Positions 23,965-33,040 of a stretch of DNA of 41,939 nt are shown piece by piece. The position numbers were made by a program, and so were the translations under genes. Origin of the DNA: Clostridiaceae bacterium. Lineage in GTDB: Bacteria; Bacillota; Clostridia; UBA1212; DUPL01. How positions within the stretch are numbered: the first letter of the stretch is position 1; every line of letters starts with the position of its first letter. Location of the stretch: the NCBI GenBank assembly GCA_012838385.1, contig DUPL01000062.1, positions 1 to 41,939 of the forward strand. The letters run 5' to 3'. The notes under the pieces are model-generated. The model had not been told where the DNA came from. It did not search any database and worked only from the letters and a program-made list of their open reading frames with translations.

Positions 23965-25766
23965 TAGTCCACCTCCTCCGAATGAAAATGTTTATACACA
24001 TTTTCCGCAGCTTGTTTTGTCATTCCCTTGACTTTTAGAAGATCTTCAATTTTTGCATCCTTTATACCTTGCATTGAGCCAAAATGCTTGTAAAGATTCA
24101 TCTTTCTTTTCTCTCCTATGCCGGGAATGTCATCTAGTGCACTTTTCTTGTACCTCTTTTCTGTCAGCTTTCTATTATATTCTATCGCAAACCTGTGAGC
24201 TTCGTTTTGTATGGACGATATGAATCTCCACAAGTCAGGGTCCTTGTTCAGCTGAAACTCACCGCTTTCGCTTACTATTCCCCTCGTCCTGTGCTTGTTG
24301 TCCTTAACCATTCCATACACAGGCACAGTTATATCAAGCTCCTCCAGCGCTTCCAGAGCCGAGTTTACCTGTCCAAGACCTCCATCTACAAGTACAAGGT
24401 CGGGCAGCTGTTCCTCACTGTTTCCAAAGCGTCTGGATATGACCTCTCTCATTGCTCTATAGTCGTCCCTTCCATCCAAGGTCCTTATCTTGTATCTTCT
24501 GTATTCCTTCTTGTTAGGCCTTCCTTTTTCAAAAACAACCCTGGAAGCATTTATCTCGCTGTCACCGGTGTTGGATATGTCAAAGGCCTCTATTCTAAGA
24601 GGTATGCTTTCTAGTTCCAACACTTCCTTTAGTCTTTCCAAAGAGTCAAAATTCTTGACATCCATGTTCTTCAGGGATATTTTTGCATTCTCCTTCACCA
24701 TATGGGCAAGCTTGTGCTTGTCTCCTCTTTGAGGGATAATTATTTCGCATTTGTATCCTCTTTTTTCTGTCAGCCAGCTGCTAAGCAGACTCTTCTCCTC
24801 TTCCTCTATATGTGTTTCGGAATATATTCTTGGGGGTATGAATTTGTTATCATCATAAAACTGCTTTATAAACGATACAACAATCTCAGCATCCTCTTCC
24901 AGTCCGGAACCCGGGAAGAAGTAATTATTCCTGCCTGATACCTTTCCATCCCTTACATAGAATATCTGCAAAGATGCATCCACATCATTCTTTGCTATTG
25001 CAACTACATCAAAATCATCTTCAGATATGGACGCCATTTTCTGTTTTTCGGTTATCATATTCAAAGCCTTCAATCTTTCCCTGTATACCGCTGCCATCTC
25101 AAAGTCCAGCCTTTCAGCATGCTGAAGCATTTGCCGCTCCAACATATCCTTGATGTAATCAGCTTTGCCGGATAGAAAGTCAATTACCTGCTGAACTATC
25201 TCACCATACTCTTTCTTGGTGATATGACCGCCGCAAGGTCCCGAGCACAACCCAATATGATAATTAAGACAAACCCTGTCCTTTTTTCCTTCCCTTATGT
25301 CCTTTTTGCAACTTCTTAATGGGAAAATTCTATTCAATGCGTCAATTGTAGTATATACGCTTGCCGAGCTGTAGTAGGGTCCAAAGTATTTTGCACCATC
25401 GTTTTCAACCCTTCTTGCCAAAAGAACTCTTGGAAAATCTTCATTGACTGTTACCTTGATATATGGGTAGTCATTGTCATTTTTGAGAAGGACGTTGTAT
25501 TTGGGTTTATAGCGTTTAATCAAATTACATTCAAGAATTAATGCTTCATATTCGCTATCCGTTACTATATATTCAAACCTCTTTATATTCGAAACCATTT
25601 TTGTAACGCGCTCGTTGTGAGCACCTTTTTGGAAGTACTGCCTCAGTCGGTTTTTCAACACTTTTGCTTTTCCAACGTATATTACCGTATCTTTTGCGTT
25701 TCTCATCAGGTATACGCCGGGTTTTGAAGGAACCTTGTTTAACTCTTCCTGTACATTGAATTCCAT
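23964..25766 (-). CDS. uvrC: UvrABC system protein C
   Basis: 600 residues, the normal size. In order: GIY-YIG nuclease (KPGVYLMRN, then VIYVGKAKVLKNRLRQYF, residues 14-45); a Cys-containing segment; a UVR motif (about 200-235, LDFEMAAVYRERLKAL); the RNase H-like UvrC domain (RIEAFDISNTGDSEINASRVVF, then LPDLVLVDGGLGQVN); and a C-terminal double helix-hairpin-helix (DDIPGIGEKRKMNLYKHFGS and VKGMTKQAAENV). It makes both incisions in nucleotide excision repair. ATG behind GGAGG. It sits between a Ca2+-type P-ATPase gene and the phosphoesterase gene on the same strand. Confidence 0.97.
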   Translation of the reverse strand: MEFNVQEELNKVPSKPGVYLMRNAKDTVIYVGKAKVLKNRLRQYFQKGAHNERVTKMVSNIKRFEYIVTDSEYEALILECNLIKRYKPKYNVLLKNDNDYPYIKVTVNEDFPRVLLARRVENDGAKYFGPYYSSASVYTTIDALNRIFPLRSCKKDIREGKKDRVCLNYHIGLCSGPCGGHITKKEYGEIVQQVIDFLSGKADYIKDMLERQMLQHAERLDFEMAAVYRERLKALNMITEKQKMASISEDDFDVVAIAKNDVDASLQIFYVRDGKVSGRNNYFFPGSGLEEDAEIVVSFIKQFYDDNKFIPPRIYSETHIEEEEKSLLSSWLTEKRGYKCEIIIPQRGDKHKLAHMVKENAKISLKNMDVKNFDSLERLKEVLELESIPLRIEAFDISNTGDSEINASRVVFEKGRPNKKEYRRYKIRTLDGRDDYRAMREVISRRFGNSEEQLPDLVLVDGGLGQVNSALEALEELDITVPVYGMVKDNKHRTRGIVSESGEFQLNKDPDLWRFISSIQNEAHRFAIEYNRKLTEKRYKKSALDDIPGIGEKRKMNLYKHFGSMQGIKDAKIEDLLKVKGMTKQAAENVYKHFHSEEVD

Positions 25767-25795
25767 TGTTTTTCTCCTCCAATGGTATCATTGTA

Positions 25796-28303
25796 CTACT
25801 TTTTGTGTTTCTTATCAAGGCGGGCAAAAATATGTCCAGGAAACAATCCTCCCAGTACGGGACCTATGGCTGTAAATACGAGTATTACCATCCACTCGGT
25901 TATTGATACCGGTACCGTTCTGAAAATTATTTGCAGGGGAGTTATGTACACTACCGCCAGCATCATTAGAAGCGATATTGCATTGGCTGCAATAAGGAGC
26001 ATGTTTTCACGTATATCAATTTCTCCCAATACCTTTGTATCGCTTCTGCACTCAAAGGAGTACACCAGCTGGATAAGAACCAGTGTAATGAAGGCCGCCG
26101 TTCTAGCATAAGATACCAGCTGCGTCATTTCATACACCGCCAAATATGAGCCTAGTGTACACAATCCCGTAAGAATACCTCGGAAAGTTATGTTCCAAAG
26201 CATTACCATGTTGAAAATGCTGTCCGTTGCCTTGACGGGAGGTTTTTCCATTATGTCTTTGTCCGCTGGGTCAAGACCCAAGGCAATACCGGGAAGACCA
26301 TCCGTTACAAGGTTTACCCACAGAATCTGTATAGGAAGAAGTGGAAGAGGTATACCTATCATAATACCTACAAACATTGTTATAACTTCGCCCAAATTGC
26401 ATGAAAGCATGTATCTAATAAACTTCTTGATATTTGAATATATTCCTCTACCTTGTCTTACTGCCGAAACTATTGTGGCAAAATTATCATCCATAAGAAC
26501 CATGGCTGATGCTTCTCTTGTTACATCCGTACCACTAATACCCATGGCAATCCCTATATCTGCTTCTTTAACGGCAGGCGCATCGTTTACACCATCACCT
26601 GTCATGGCGACTATATGGCTTTTCTTTTTAAGCGCTCTTACTATTCTAAGTTTATGTACCGGCAGAACTCTTGCAAATACTGCTGTTTTTTCAACAACAT
26701 TTTCAAGTTCTGTATCACTCATCCTTTCCAGTTCTTCTCCCGTAATTATTCTATCGCCCTTTTGCATTATATCCAGTTCTTTTGCAATCACACTGGCAGT
26801 AATCTTATGGTCGCCCGTTATCATAATTGTCTTTATACCAGCCTTTTTGCACAAGGCAACCGCATCCTTGACCTCGGGTCTTGGAGGATCAATGAGACCT
26901 GCCATACCTACAAAGACAAGATCCTTTTCCAGATCATCATAAGGTAGATTATCACCAGGACCGAGCTTTCTCCACGCCATGGCAAGAACCCTCAAACCGT
27001 CCCGGGCAAGCTGGTTGTTATGCAGCATGATTTTTCTTTGAGTTGAAGTTGACATTTTTCTTGTTGCTCCGTTTTCCTGATAAAACGTGCTTTTCCTTAC
27101 AACCACATCCGGAGCGCCTTTTGTGAAAATGTACCGAGCACCGTTTTTATCCTGTACTATAACAGACATGCATTTTCTGGCTGAATCAAAAGGTATTTCT
27201 CCTATTCTTTCAAACCTGTCGTCTCCATGGGCTTCCGTTGCTTTAATCAATGCGAGTTCTGTTGCGTCACTGTGATTGTTGGCGTATCTGGATATATCAA
27301 AGAGTCTCTTTTCGTCCACTTCATAGTTTGTGCCCGAAAAAACTTCGCCCAGTGTAACGAATTTTCTGACTGTCATTTTATTCTGGGTAAGTGTACCGGT
27401 TTTGTCCGAGCAGATTATGTTGGTGCTTCCCAGGGTCTCCACAGCAGGAAGTTTTCGTATAAGAGCGTTTCTTTCTGCCATCTGCTGAACTCCTAGAGCA
27501 AGGGAGATGGTCACAATTGCAGGCAATCCTTCCGGCACCGCAGCCACAGCCAGGCTTATTCCCGCAAGTAGCATTTCAAGTGCTGGCTGACCTCTTACAA
27601 GACCAACTATCACAACACCAATACAAACAACAATACAGCAAATTACAATATATTTACCAATTGCAGCAAGTCTTTTCTGTAAAGGAGTTTCCTCTTCCTT
27701 TACATCCTGTATCATTTGCGAGATTTTTCCCATCTCGGTTTTCATTCCCGTCTCTGTTACTTCCATTATTGCATGCCCGCTGGTTACAAGTGTGCCTCCA
27801 TAAAGAGTACCTTCCTCCTTGAATACAGCTATTGATTCCCCGGTAAGCATGGATTCGTCCACATTAACTCCTGGCGACTCGATAATTTTACCGTCAGCAG
27901 GCACCTTGTCTCCGGAGTTTACCACAACCAAATCTCCCGGCACTATGTTTTCAGCAGGTATATGGATTTCCGCTCCGTCACGAATAACCGTTGCCTTTTG
28001 AGCACTCATGTTCCTTAATGCTTCTATGGTTCTTTCCGTTCTGAACTCCTGGACAAAACCCAGTATAGCATTTAAAACAACAATTGATATCATGACAACA
28101 GCTTCTACGAGATCTCCCATGAATGCGGATATCACGGTACAGAACATAAGTATTATTGTCATAACGTCAATAAATTGCTGAAAGAAAATGGCAATAGCAG
28201 GCACTTTTTTCTTTACCTGAATATTGTTTTTCCCATACTTCAAGAGTCTGTTATGCGCTTCTTTTGAAGTAAGTCCTATCATTTTATCCACCAAGTAACT
28301 CAA
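25796..28303 (-). CDS. P2A-type cation-transporting ATPase, probable Ca2+ pump
   Basis: 835 residues. Actuator motif TGES (154-157); M4 ion-site motif AAVPEGLPA (PEGLP at 257-261); phosphorylated Asp300 in SDKTGTLTQ; nucleotide-site KGAPDVV; hinge TGDGVNDAPA; and M6 WVNLVTDGLPGIALG. These match SERCA/PMR1-like Ca2+ pumps of bacteria. It probably expels Ca2+, but Mn2+ cannot be excluded. The longest start is TTG at 28303, very close to AAAGGTGAG; GTG at 28291 is a better-spaced alternative. uvrC follows after 29 bases. Confidence 0.94.
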   Translation of the reverse strand: MSYLVDKMIGLTSKEAHNRLLKYGKNNIQVKKKVPAIAIFFQQFIDVMTIILMFCTVISAFMGDLVEAVVMISIVVLNAILGFVQEFRTERTIEALRNMSAQKATVIRDGAEIHIPAENIVPGDLVVVNSGDKVPADGKIIESPGVNVDESMLTGESIAVFKEEGTLYGGTLVTSGHAIMEVTETGMKTEMGKISQMIQDVKEEETPLQKRLAAIGKYIVICCIVVCIGVVIVGLVRGQPALEMLLAGISLAVAAVPEGLPAIVTISLALGVQQMAERNALIRKLPAVETLGSTNIICSDKTGTLTQNKMTVRKFVTLGEVFSGTNYEVDEKRLFDISRYANNHSDATELALIKATEAHGDDRFERIGEIPFDSARKCMSVIVQDKNGARYIFTKGAPDVVVRKSTFYQENGATRKMSTSTQRKIMLHNNQLARDGLRVLAMAWRKLGPGDNLPYDDLEKDLVFVGMAGLIDPPRPEVKDAVALCKKAGIKTIMITGDHKITASVIAKELDIMQKGDRIITGEELERMSDTELENVVEKTAVFARVLPVHKLRIVRALKKKSHIVAMTGDGVNDAPAVKEADIGIAMGISGTDVTREASAMVLMDDNFATIVSAVRQGRGIYSNIKKFIRYMLSCNLGEVITMFVGIMIGIPLPLLPIQILWVNLVTDGLPGIALGLDPADKDIMEKPPVKATDSIFNMVMLWNITFRGILTGLCTLGSYLAVYEMTQLVSYARTAAFITLVLIQLVYSFECRSDTKVLGEIDIRENMLLIAANAISLLMMLAVVYITPLQIIFRTVPVSITEWMVILVFTAIGPVLGGLFPGHIFARLDKKHKK

Positions 28304-28396
28304 CTCACCTTTCCAGTATTGTTGGCGGCAGATGCCTCAGTGAATTTTATTCATGACAAGCAAATATTATACAGGTTTGTACAAGTAAAATTACAT

Positions 28397-28429
28397 AAAA
28401 AAAGACAAGCCCGTGTTCTTGAGCTTGTC
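28397..28429 (-). terminator. terminator after the lipoprotein gene
   Basis: GACAAGC (28404-28410) and GCTTGTC (28423-28429) form a 7-bp stem. On the minus strand it is followed by seven T residues, just past the lipoprotein stop. It separates the 31087-28455 operon from the P-ATPase gene. Confidence 0.85.
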
Positions 28430-28454
28430 AGTTAATCAATATACAAAAGAGATA

Positions 28455-29000
28455 TTATTTACTTTCAAATATTTCAAAGGAAGATATTGCTGCATTGAAA
28501 CTGGTTGCATATTCATCAAACTCATTCTTCGGAGCGTTGCATATTATCTCAAAAGCGTATTCAGCATGCAATACAATAACGACCCAGTACTTTCGCATCA
28601 CTTTGTCCTGAAGAGCTTCAAAGGCTATTGCATCCTTGTCGCTGCCTGAATATTCTAGTCCATCCGTGTCCACAAACTCAAACTCCATGAAGTGAAGTAC
28701 ATCGTCTTCATACTTTTCCCTACTGTCCCTCACATACTCTTCAAGCGTTTCATCAGAACCAACATAGGTGCGCAGTAGAGTAATGTTGGCCATGTCCTTT
28801 TTGTACGTCGCCATAACATTCTCTGTCTCACTCGTTCCTTCCACAAACCCTTCTGGAGGAACAATTCTTCCATACAGCTCTTTCTCTTCATTGTCCATAT
28901 GCTTGCCATCTTCCTTTTGTGGCGATGAGCAGCCTGCAAAACTTATTGTAAGAAAGATAGCTATTATCATCACAAGAATGCCACAATGATTCCTTTTCAT
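28455..29000 (-). CDS. lipoprotein of unknown function
   Basis: 181 residues. The start has a lipoprotein signal peptide ending in the lipobox FAGC (Cys at 24). The mature part has a LYGRIVPPEGFVEG stretch and alternating beta-type sequence with no catalytic motif I recognise. It resembles small surface lipoproteins of clostridia that share a DUF-type fold. Its ATG overlaps the stop of the E2-like gene (ATGA), so the two are translationally coupled. Confidence 0.8.
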   Translation of the reverse strand: MKRNHCGILVMIIAIFLTISFAGCSSPQKEDGKHMDNEEKELYGRIVPPEGFVEGTSETENVMATYKKDMANITLLRTYVGSDETLEEYVRDSREKYEDDVLHFMEFEFVDTDGLEYSGSDKDAIAFEALQDKVMRKYWVVIVLHAEYAFEIICNAPKNEFDEYATSFNAAISSFEIFESK

Positions 29001-29986
29001 ATTATCTCCTTCTTTAACTCTCCTATATCCATGTCTTCTTTTGGTACAGTATATGAATAGTCATCAAGACTCTCCATTTGCTCTTTACTTAATCTTCCCT
29101 TTAATATTATACCATCATCCAGCATTATAGTATCAGGTTTATCCAAAAGAATTTCAGGATTTTTCAGAATTTTAGAAAGCATCCTCATTGACAAAGCGTA
29201 ATAATAGCCGTCACATATACGTTCATCTGCCACCACTTTTATATCAATATACTTTCTTTTTATAGCATTACCATCATTGTCCAATTCCATTCTTGAATAT
29301 TTCTTTCCCATTGCTACAAATATCGAAGTGGTTCCAAATTCATATATGTGATGGTATATTGATTTGATTCCAAGAGAGCCCATGTTGGTTATGAATACAC
29401 TTGTATGGAAGGGACTTACCTTGTTTATGGCCTTTGGAAGAAGACCAATCTTGTCCATGTTGTGAAGTATTGTGATGACTCCCCTGATTAAGAAACTTGG
29501 AAGGCGCCCTATTAGTTTTGCTGTAAAATCCGTCTGGTTCTGAGCTTCAATTATCTTGTTCTTATCTACTTCTTCACTGAATTTCCGTACTATGTCCGAA
29601 AGTGAATCCGTAGGCTCAAACATTGGCTTTACTACTGTAGTTTCAGCCTCTTCCGTCATGTTCTTCTTCACCGACATGGAAATGCTGATGTGGTTGCGTG
29701 CGTATAACTTGTTTCCTGATACAAATCTGTTCAGATAAGGTCTCTGGGATAAAAGTCTTACAATGGCAGCGGTTAGAACATGGTACATTTTCAATCCTTT
29801 AATGTCCGTTCCCGCATGTTTCCTCACAAACCTCTCCAATTCTGTTATCTCTATCCTGTCGGAAAAATAGACCTGGCTGTCTACTCTTGTTTTCATTATA
29901 TAAGGTATGAGGAGAAAAAACGGATCTACATTTCTTACTCTATATCCGTCATATCTGTCTCCAAACTTCCTTTTTAACTTAACCAT
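28997..29986 (-). CDS. 2-oxoacid dehydrogenase acyltransferase (E2 catalytic/CAT-like) domain protein
   Basis: About 329 residues from the ATG at 29986, six bases after AGGGGG; an in-frame ATG at 30034 has no ribosome site. The chain is a stand-alone chloramphenicol-acetyltransferase/E2 catalytic domain, lacking lipoyl and subunit-binding domains: SISMSVKKNM, then FITNMGSLGI and KVVADERICDGYYYALSM. In true E2 enzymes the last motif is DHRxxDG with catalytic His; here the His position is Glu255 while Asp259-Gly260 remain. It may use another mechanism or serve as a non-catalytic acyl binder. Operon: deacetylase, this gene, lipoprotein. Confidence 0.82.
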   Translation of the reverse strand: MVKLKRKFGDRYDGYRVRNVDPFFLLIPYIMKTRVDSQVYFSDRIEITELERFVRKHAGTDIKGLKMYHVLTAAIVRLLSQRPYLNRFVSGNKLYARNHISISMSVKKNMTEEAETTVVKPMFEPTDSLSDIVRKFSEEVDKNKIIEAQNQTDFTAKLIGRLPSFLIRGVITILHNMDKIGLLPKAINKVSPFHTSVFITNMGSLGIKSIYHHIYEFGTTSIFVAMGKKYSRMELDNDGNAIKRKYIDIKVVADERICDGYYYALSMRMLSKILKNPEILLDKPDTIMLDDGIILKGRLSKEQMESLDDYSYTVPKEDMDIGELKKEII

Positions 29987-30052
29987 ATTTTTCCCCCTAA
30001 AAAAGTTGGTCCCTAAATTATATTGCACTGCCATTTACACTATGTTGATTAT

Positions 30053-31087
30053 TTACACGCTTTGACGTGGCCATATTGTATCGTATACATGTCCTGATAC
30101 CGGAACGATTCCTTCTGATTCTATAGCCTCGCTTACAGTTAGGAATACATATTCATCGGATTCCATCAGCTCATCAACCAAGGCAAGAACCAAATCTACA
30201 GTAGCATCATACAAGTCATGGAAAAGCAGGATTGACCCATGCTTTATGCTGTTGTATGAAATCTCCGTATCATATATTCTTCGCATTAGAGCATCCAATA
30301 TATATTGGATTCTATCCTGTCTTGCCTCCTCATACGTCATATCATTTTCTTCTGCGTATTTCATCAAGGCAGTCTCGTTCAGATGCTCCCAATCTCTTGT
30401 GTCCACGCTCCACTTGATGGATGGCATATTTGCAACCTCACGTACGGCTTCGTTATCATCCCCCCCAGGCGGCCTGAAAATTTTTATATCATAACCTGTC
30501 ATTTCTTTGACACGTTCATGTACTATTCCAAGCTGTTCCCTGATTTCTTCATCGGATATCTCAGTCAACCTTTTGTGTTCCTGCGTGTGATTTCCTATCT
30601 CATGTCCTTCTTCTATCATTCTATTAAGTATCCTTTTATCAGATTCCCAGTCTGAATTAGTTCTTCCTATTGCTGTTACAAAAAATGTTGCTTTAACTCC
30701 TCTCTCCTTCAATCCGTCCAACAGCCTGTCTGTGATTATTCTATGCGGACCGTCATCAAAGGTTAACACAATAACTTTCTTCCCAAAATACTTTTCATTT
30801 TGCGAGTATTCGCCATCAGGAACGAATGTTGGTGTTGGGGTTGGAGTAGGTGTCGGTGTTGGAGTGGGCTCTTCTGTTGCAGTCTCAGTTGGATTCGGTG
30901 TAGGGCTTGCTTCAGGGGTCGCCGTATTAATCGGCTCGTCCGTAGGTGAACTTGTTGGTTTATGTGCCAATGAGTCCAAGTCTCTTGCGCATTCATTTAA
31001 AATTGTTGCCATAACAAGACACATTGCTGCTATTGCCAAAATAATTATAAATTTTCTGAGTTTGATTTCTTTTTCTTCGCTCTTCAT
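30053..31087 (-). CDS. membrane-anchored polysaccharide deacetylase (CE4, NodB domain)
   Basis: 344 residues. An N-terminal membrane anchor (about 12-31), then a Thr/Pro-rich linker (about 41-92, with a run of TP pairs), then a complete NodB domain with all five motifs: TFDDGP; GNHTQEH (metal His pair); RPPGG; WSVDTRDW; and LLFHD. Family enzymes remove N- or O-acetyl groups from peptidoglycan or other glycans outside the cell. ATG behind AAGAAGGAT. First gene of a three-gene minus-strand operon; E2-like gene follows after 66 bases from the chosen start. Confidence 0.93.
   Translation of the reverse strand: MKSEEKEIKLRKFIIILAIAAMCLVMATILNECARDLDSLAHKPTSSPTDEPINTATPEASPTPNPTETATEEPTPTPTPTPTPTPTFVPDGEYSQNEKYFGKKVIVLTFDDGPHRIITDRLLDGLKERGVKATFFVTAIGRTNSDWESDKRILNRMIEEGHEIGNHTQEHKRLTEISDEEIREQLGIVHERVKEMTGYDIKIFRPPGGDDNEAVREVANMPSIKWSVDTRDWEHLNETALMKYAEENDMTYEEARQDRIQYILDALMRRIYDTEISYNSIKHGSILLFHDLYDATVDLVLALVDELMESDEYVFLTVSEAIESEGIVPVSGHVYDTIWPRQSV
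30831..30868 (-). repeat. short tandem repeat coding for the Thr-Pro linker
   Basis: Near-perfect hexamer-type repeats (GGTGTT/GGAGTA variants on +) encode the TPTPTP run of the deacetylase linker. Such repeats can change length by slippage. Confidence 0.6.
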
Positions 31088-31294
31088 CTCATCAATCCTT
31101 CTTTTTGTATGTAATATATATATATTATACCATTAGGTACAATATTTCATAGTCTTTTTTTGATATATAATTATCCCAATTTGGTATGTATTATATCATT
31201 TGAAAATTGCATTTGTAAATATTTTTAATTTATTACCTTTAATTTCAAATTATAGCATCTATGCATTTCGTGTGAAATATATTAAAATTAAAGG

Positions 31295-31323
31295 TTGACA
31301 ACATATGTTTTTATGTTTAATAT
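31295..31323 (+). promoter_or_regulatory. near-consensus sigma-A promoter
   Basis: TTGACA (31295-31300), 17 bases, TAATAT (31318-31323), about 34 bases before the GTG at 31358. The rest of the 270-base gap is AT-rich and also must hold the divergent deacetylase promoter, where a TATAAT is visible near 31126-31131 on the minus strand. Confidence 0.85.
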
Positions 31324-31357
31324 ATAACTATCAATAACGAAAAAAAGGAGGAATAAA

Positions 31358-32275
31358 GTGGATATTAGTAAAGTGTATTGTTCTGATTATGTTTTAGACG
31401 GTGAACTGGACATACCTGAATTTGGCTTTCATGTAAAACTTCAAGGCGATGATCTCTTTTTAGGAAACAACTCAAAACATCGTTGTTTCAGAACCTTGAG
31501 GAGGCATTTTGCAGAAAAAGGCTATAAGATTTATGCAGTGAGTTGTTCAGACGATTCGTTACAACTGATTATAGGCAATTGCACTCTTTGCAATATCCAA
31601 AAAGATCTTAGGCTTTTCTTTGCAAGTTACTCGGTTTTTATGGCGATGATTGATAATTTTGCCGAGCACAGTGCGTTAATTCGCATGATAAGGTCTGTCG
31701 ACGATTTCATGAACACATTTTTTGCTATTGCCATTGATGGCAAGAAAGACTTTGCAGATTGTATTACATACCAATGGAGCGGAATTAAAGCATTCCTGAC
31801 AGACAAATGGGAATACGGAGACCTGATTTCAAAGGATGAAATCTACATGGTTTATAATTGCGGGAAGACTCCATACGAATTTGCAAAGGCTGTTTTCAAC
31901 AGGGGATATCCCGATTATCAAGAAGTTTTATCTGAGTCAAAGAGTATTAATATGGAAGAGGATCCTAATCAAAAGCTGATCAATTCCATACTAGCTGATT
32001 ATTTCAAATTACCGGAGAATCTCTTTTCAATGTTCCCAAAGACACGCGAGAAAATCTTATCCAAGTCCTTGAATGATGAAAATATGTTTGGGTATATAGT
32101 CTTTTCCCTCGTCAGCAAGGGCAATTCGTTTAGAAAATGCGCCGGACTCTTGAAATGCAGCTATACTAAAGTGTATAATGCTTATAACAATTATATGTTT
32201 AAACGTACTTTTAACAACTTCAGCGAAATGAACAAGAAGTTCAAAGATTTTATTGAGAAAAATGAAAGGAGCTAG
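31358..32275 (+). CDS. REP-type (Y1) transposase-like protein lacking the HUH residues, with C-terminal HTH
   Basis: 305 residues; no confident family name. The first 130 residues follow the outline of TnpA_REP/Y1 transposases: a LFLGNNSKHRCFRTLRRHF segment, GYKIYAVSCSDDSLQLII where the family has a MDNHYHLL-type HUH strand, then a helical region ending YQWSGIKAFL. The two metal histidines would be Ser67 and Gln69, so the nuclease is not functional. The tail (about 208-290) resembles the DnaA-like or MerR-like helix-turn-helix found in some of these proteins (SKGNSFRKCAGLLKCSYTKV). Likely a domesticated DNA-binding relative. GTG behind AAAGGAGG, and its own strong promoter. A lipoprotein gene follows 4 bases later. 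Confidence 0.5.
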   Translation: MDISKVYCSDYVLDGELDIPEFGFHVKLQGDDLFLGNNSKHRCFRTLRRHFAEKGYKIYAVSCSDDSLQLIIGNCTLCNIQKDLRLFFASYSVFMAMIDNFAEHSALIRMIRSVDDFMNTFFAIAIDGKKDFADCITYQWSGIKAFLTDKWEYGDLISKDEIYMVYNCGKTPYEFAKAVFNRGYPDYQEVLSESKSINMEEDPNQKLINSILADYFKLPENLFSMFPKTREKILSKSLNDENMFGYIVFSLVSKGNSFRKCAGLLKCSYTKVYNAYNNYMFKRTFNNFSEMNKKFKDFIEKNERS

Positions 32276-32279
32276 TTCA

Positions 32280-32624
32280 ATGAAAAAGCATTTCAAGATT
32301 TTATTGCCATTATTGTTGATTGTTGCTCTTGTGTCCTGTCAACAAGAAAAAAAGCCCTATGTCGGCACATGGGCGGATGACAACATGACGATCATCCTGA
32401 AAGACGACAATACGTTTGAAATAAAGGACAAGGACGGAGCAATAAAGGGGACATACAAGGTTAATGATGATGAGCTAAGCCTTGTCGTCGAAGAAGTGTT
32501 TGAGGAAAATCCGGTAAACGAAAACATCAAAGTCGGGGATGAAATCAAGGTTAAGTTCAAAGTTGAAAATGATGTATTTTCAGTAACATACGATGGCAAA
32601 GTCTACGACTTTCCGAAGAAATAA
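32280..32624 (+). CDS. small lipoprotein with a beta-rich domain
   Basis: 114 residues from the ATG at 32280 (AAAGGAG nine bases upstream; an in-frame ATG at 32253 lies within the preceding gene). The signal peptide ends in lipobox LVSC (Cys at about 20). The mature part reads as a small beta-barrel: VGTWADDNMTIILKDDNTFEI, GTYKVNDDELSL, VTYDGKVYDF, similar to DUF5640/lipocalin-like clostridial lipoproteins. Function unknown. Co-transcribed with the transposase-like gene, only 4 bases upstream. Confidence 0.85.
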   Translation: MKKHFKILLPLLLIVALVSCQQEKKPYVGTWADDNMTIILKDDNTFEIKDKDGAIKGTYKVNDDELSLVVEEVFEENPVNENIKVGDEIKVKFKVENDVFSVTYDGKVYDFPKK

Positions 32625-32666
32625 GAAAAGGGGCGGTGCATTGTTCCAATGTGCGGCCCTTTTCTT
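32623..32666 (+). terminator. long hairpin after the lipoprotein gene
   Basis: AAGAAAAGGG (32623-32632) pairs with CCCTTTTCTT (32657-32666), with further inner pairing (CATTG/CAATG around a 3-base loop). It begins at the stop codon. A T-rich arm makes it a terminator, although the run of T is interrupted. Confidence 0.7.
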
Positions 32667-32777
32667 ATATGTGCTTCTTTTGTGCAAAAAGTCAATATAA
32701 GAATGTAATTGTTTCTTGCCTCTCTTTATCATTTGCTTCACCTGCCTGAGCGACATGTAATATCGCCGACTACAAGG

Positions 32778-32797
32778 CCACCTTTGGGTGGTTTTTT
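32778..32797 (+). terminator. second rho-independent terminator
   Basis: CCACC-TTTG-GGTGG followed by TTTTTT. It stands 110 bases after the first hairpin, with no gene between that I can support, so it is a backup terminator or closes a small untranslated RNA. The rest of 32670-32975 shows no convincing gene. Confidence 0.65.
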
Positions 32798-32975
32798 CTT
32801 TATAAAGGCGCTTATATACAGACGCATATATACATATGAATCTGGCGAACTTGAAAAAGCACTTTTTAATTTTTCTCATTTGGTGGTTTAATTTTGCATC
32901 TGGAGAAGATCGGATATGCGGTGCCAATATATATAAGTAGAAAATTAAAACCGTAAAATGAATTAAGATCGACAA

Positions 32976-33003
32976 TTGACAACCCTGTCTGCCTTGATAT
33001 AAT
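32976..33003 (+). promoter_or_regulatory. sigma-A promoter of the esterase gene
   Basis: TTGACA (32976-32981), 16 bases, TATAAT (32998-33003), about 37 bases before the ATG at 33041. Confidence 0.85.
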
Positions 33004-33040
33004 CACATCGCTATTTTATATATAAAAAGGAGTTAAGGTT

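Noticed and set aside
30732-31136. Open frame on + with a long Val-Gly repeat
   Set aside because: It is the complement of the Thr-Pro linker of the deacetylase gene on the minus strand.
32580-32975. 131-codon open frame on the minus strand
   Set aside because: It runs across two hairpins and part of a real lipoprotein gene, has no ribosome site and resembles no family I know.
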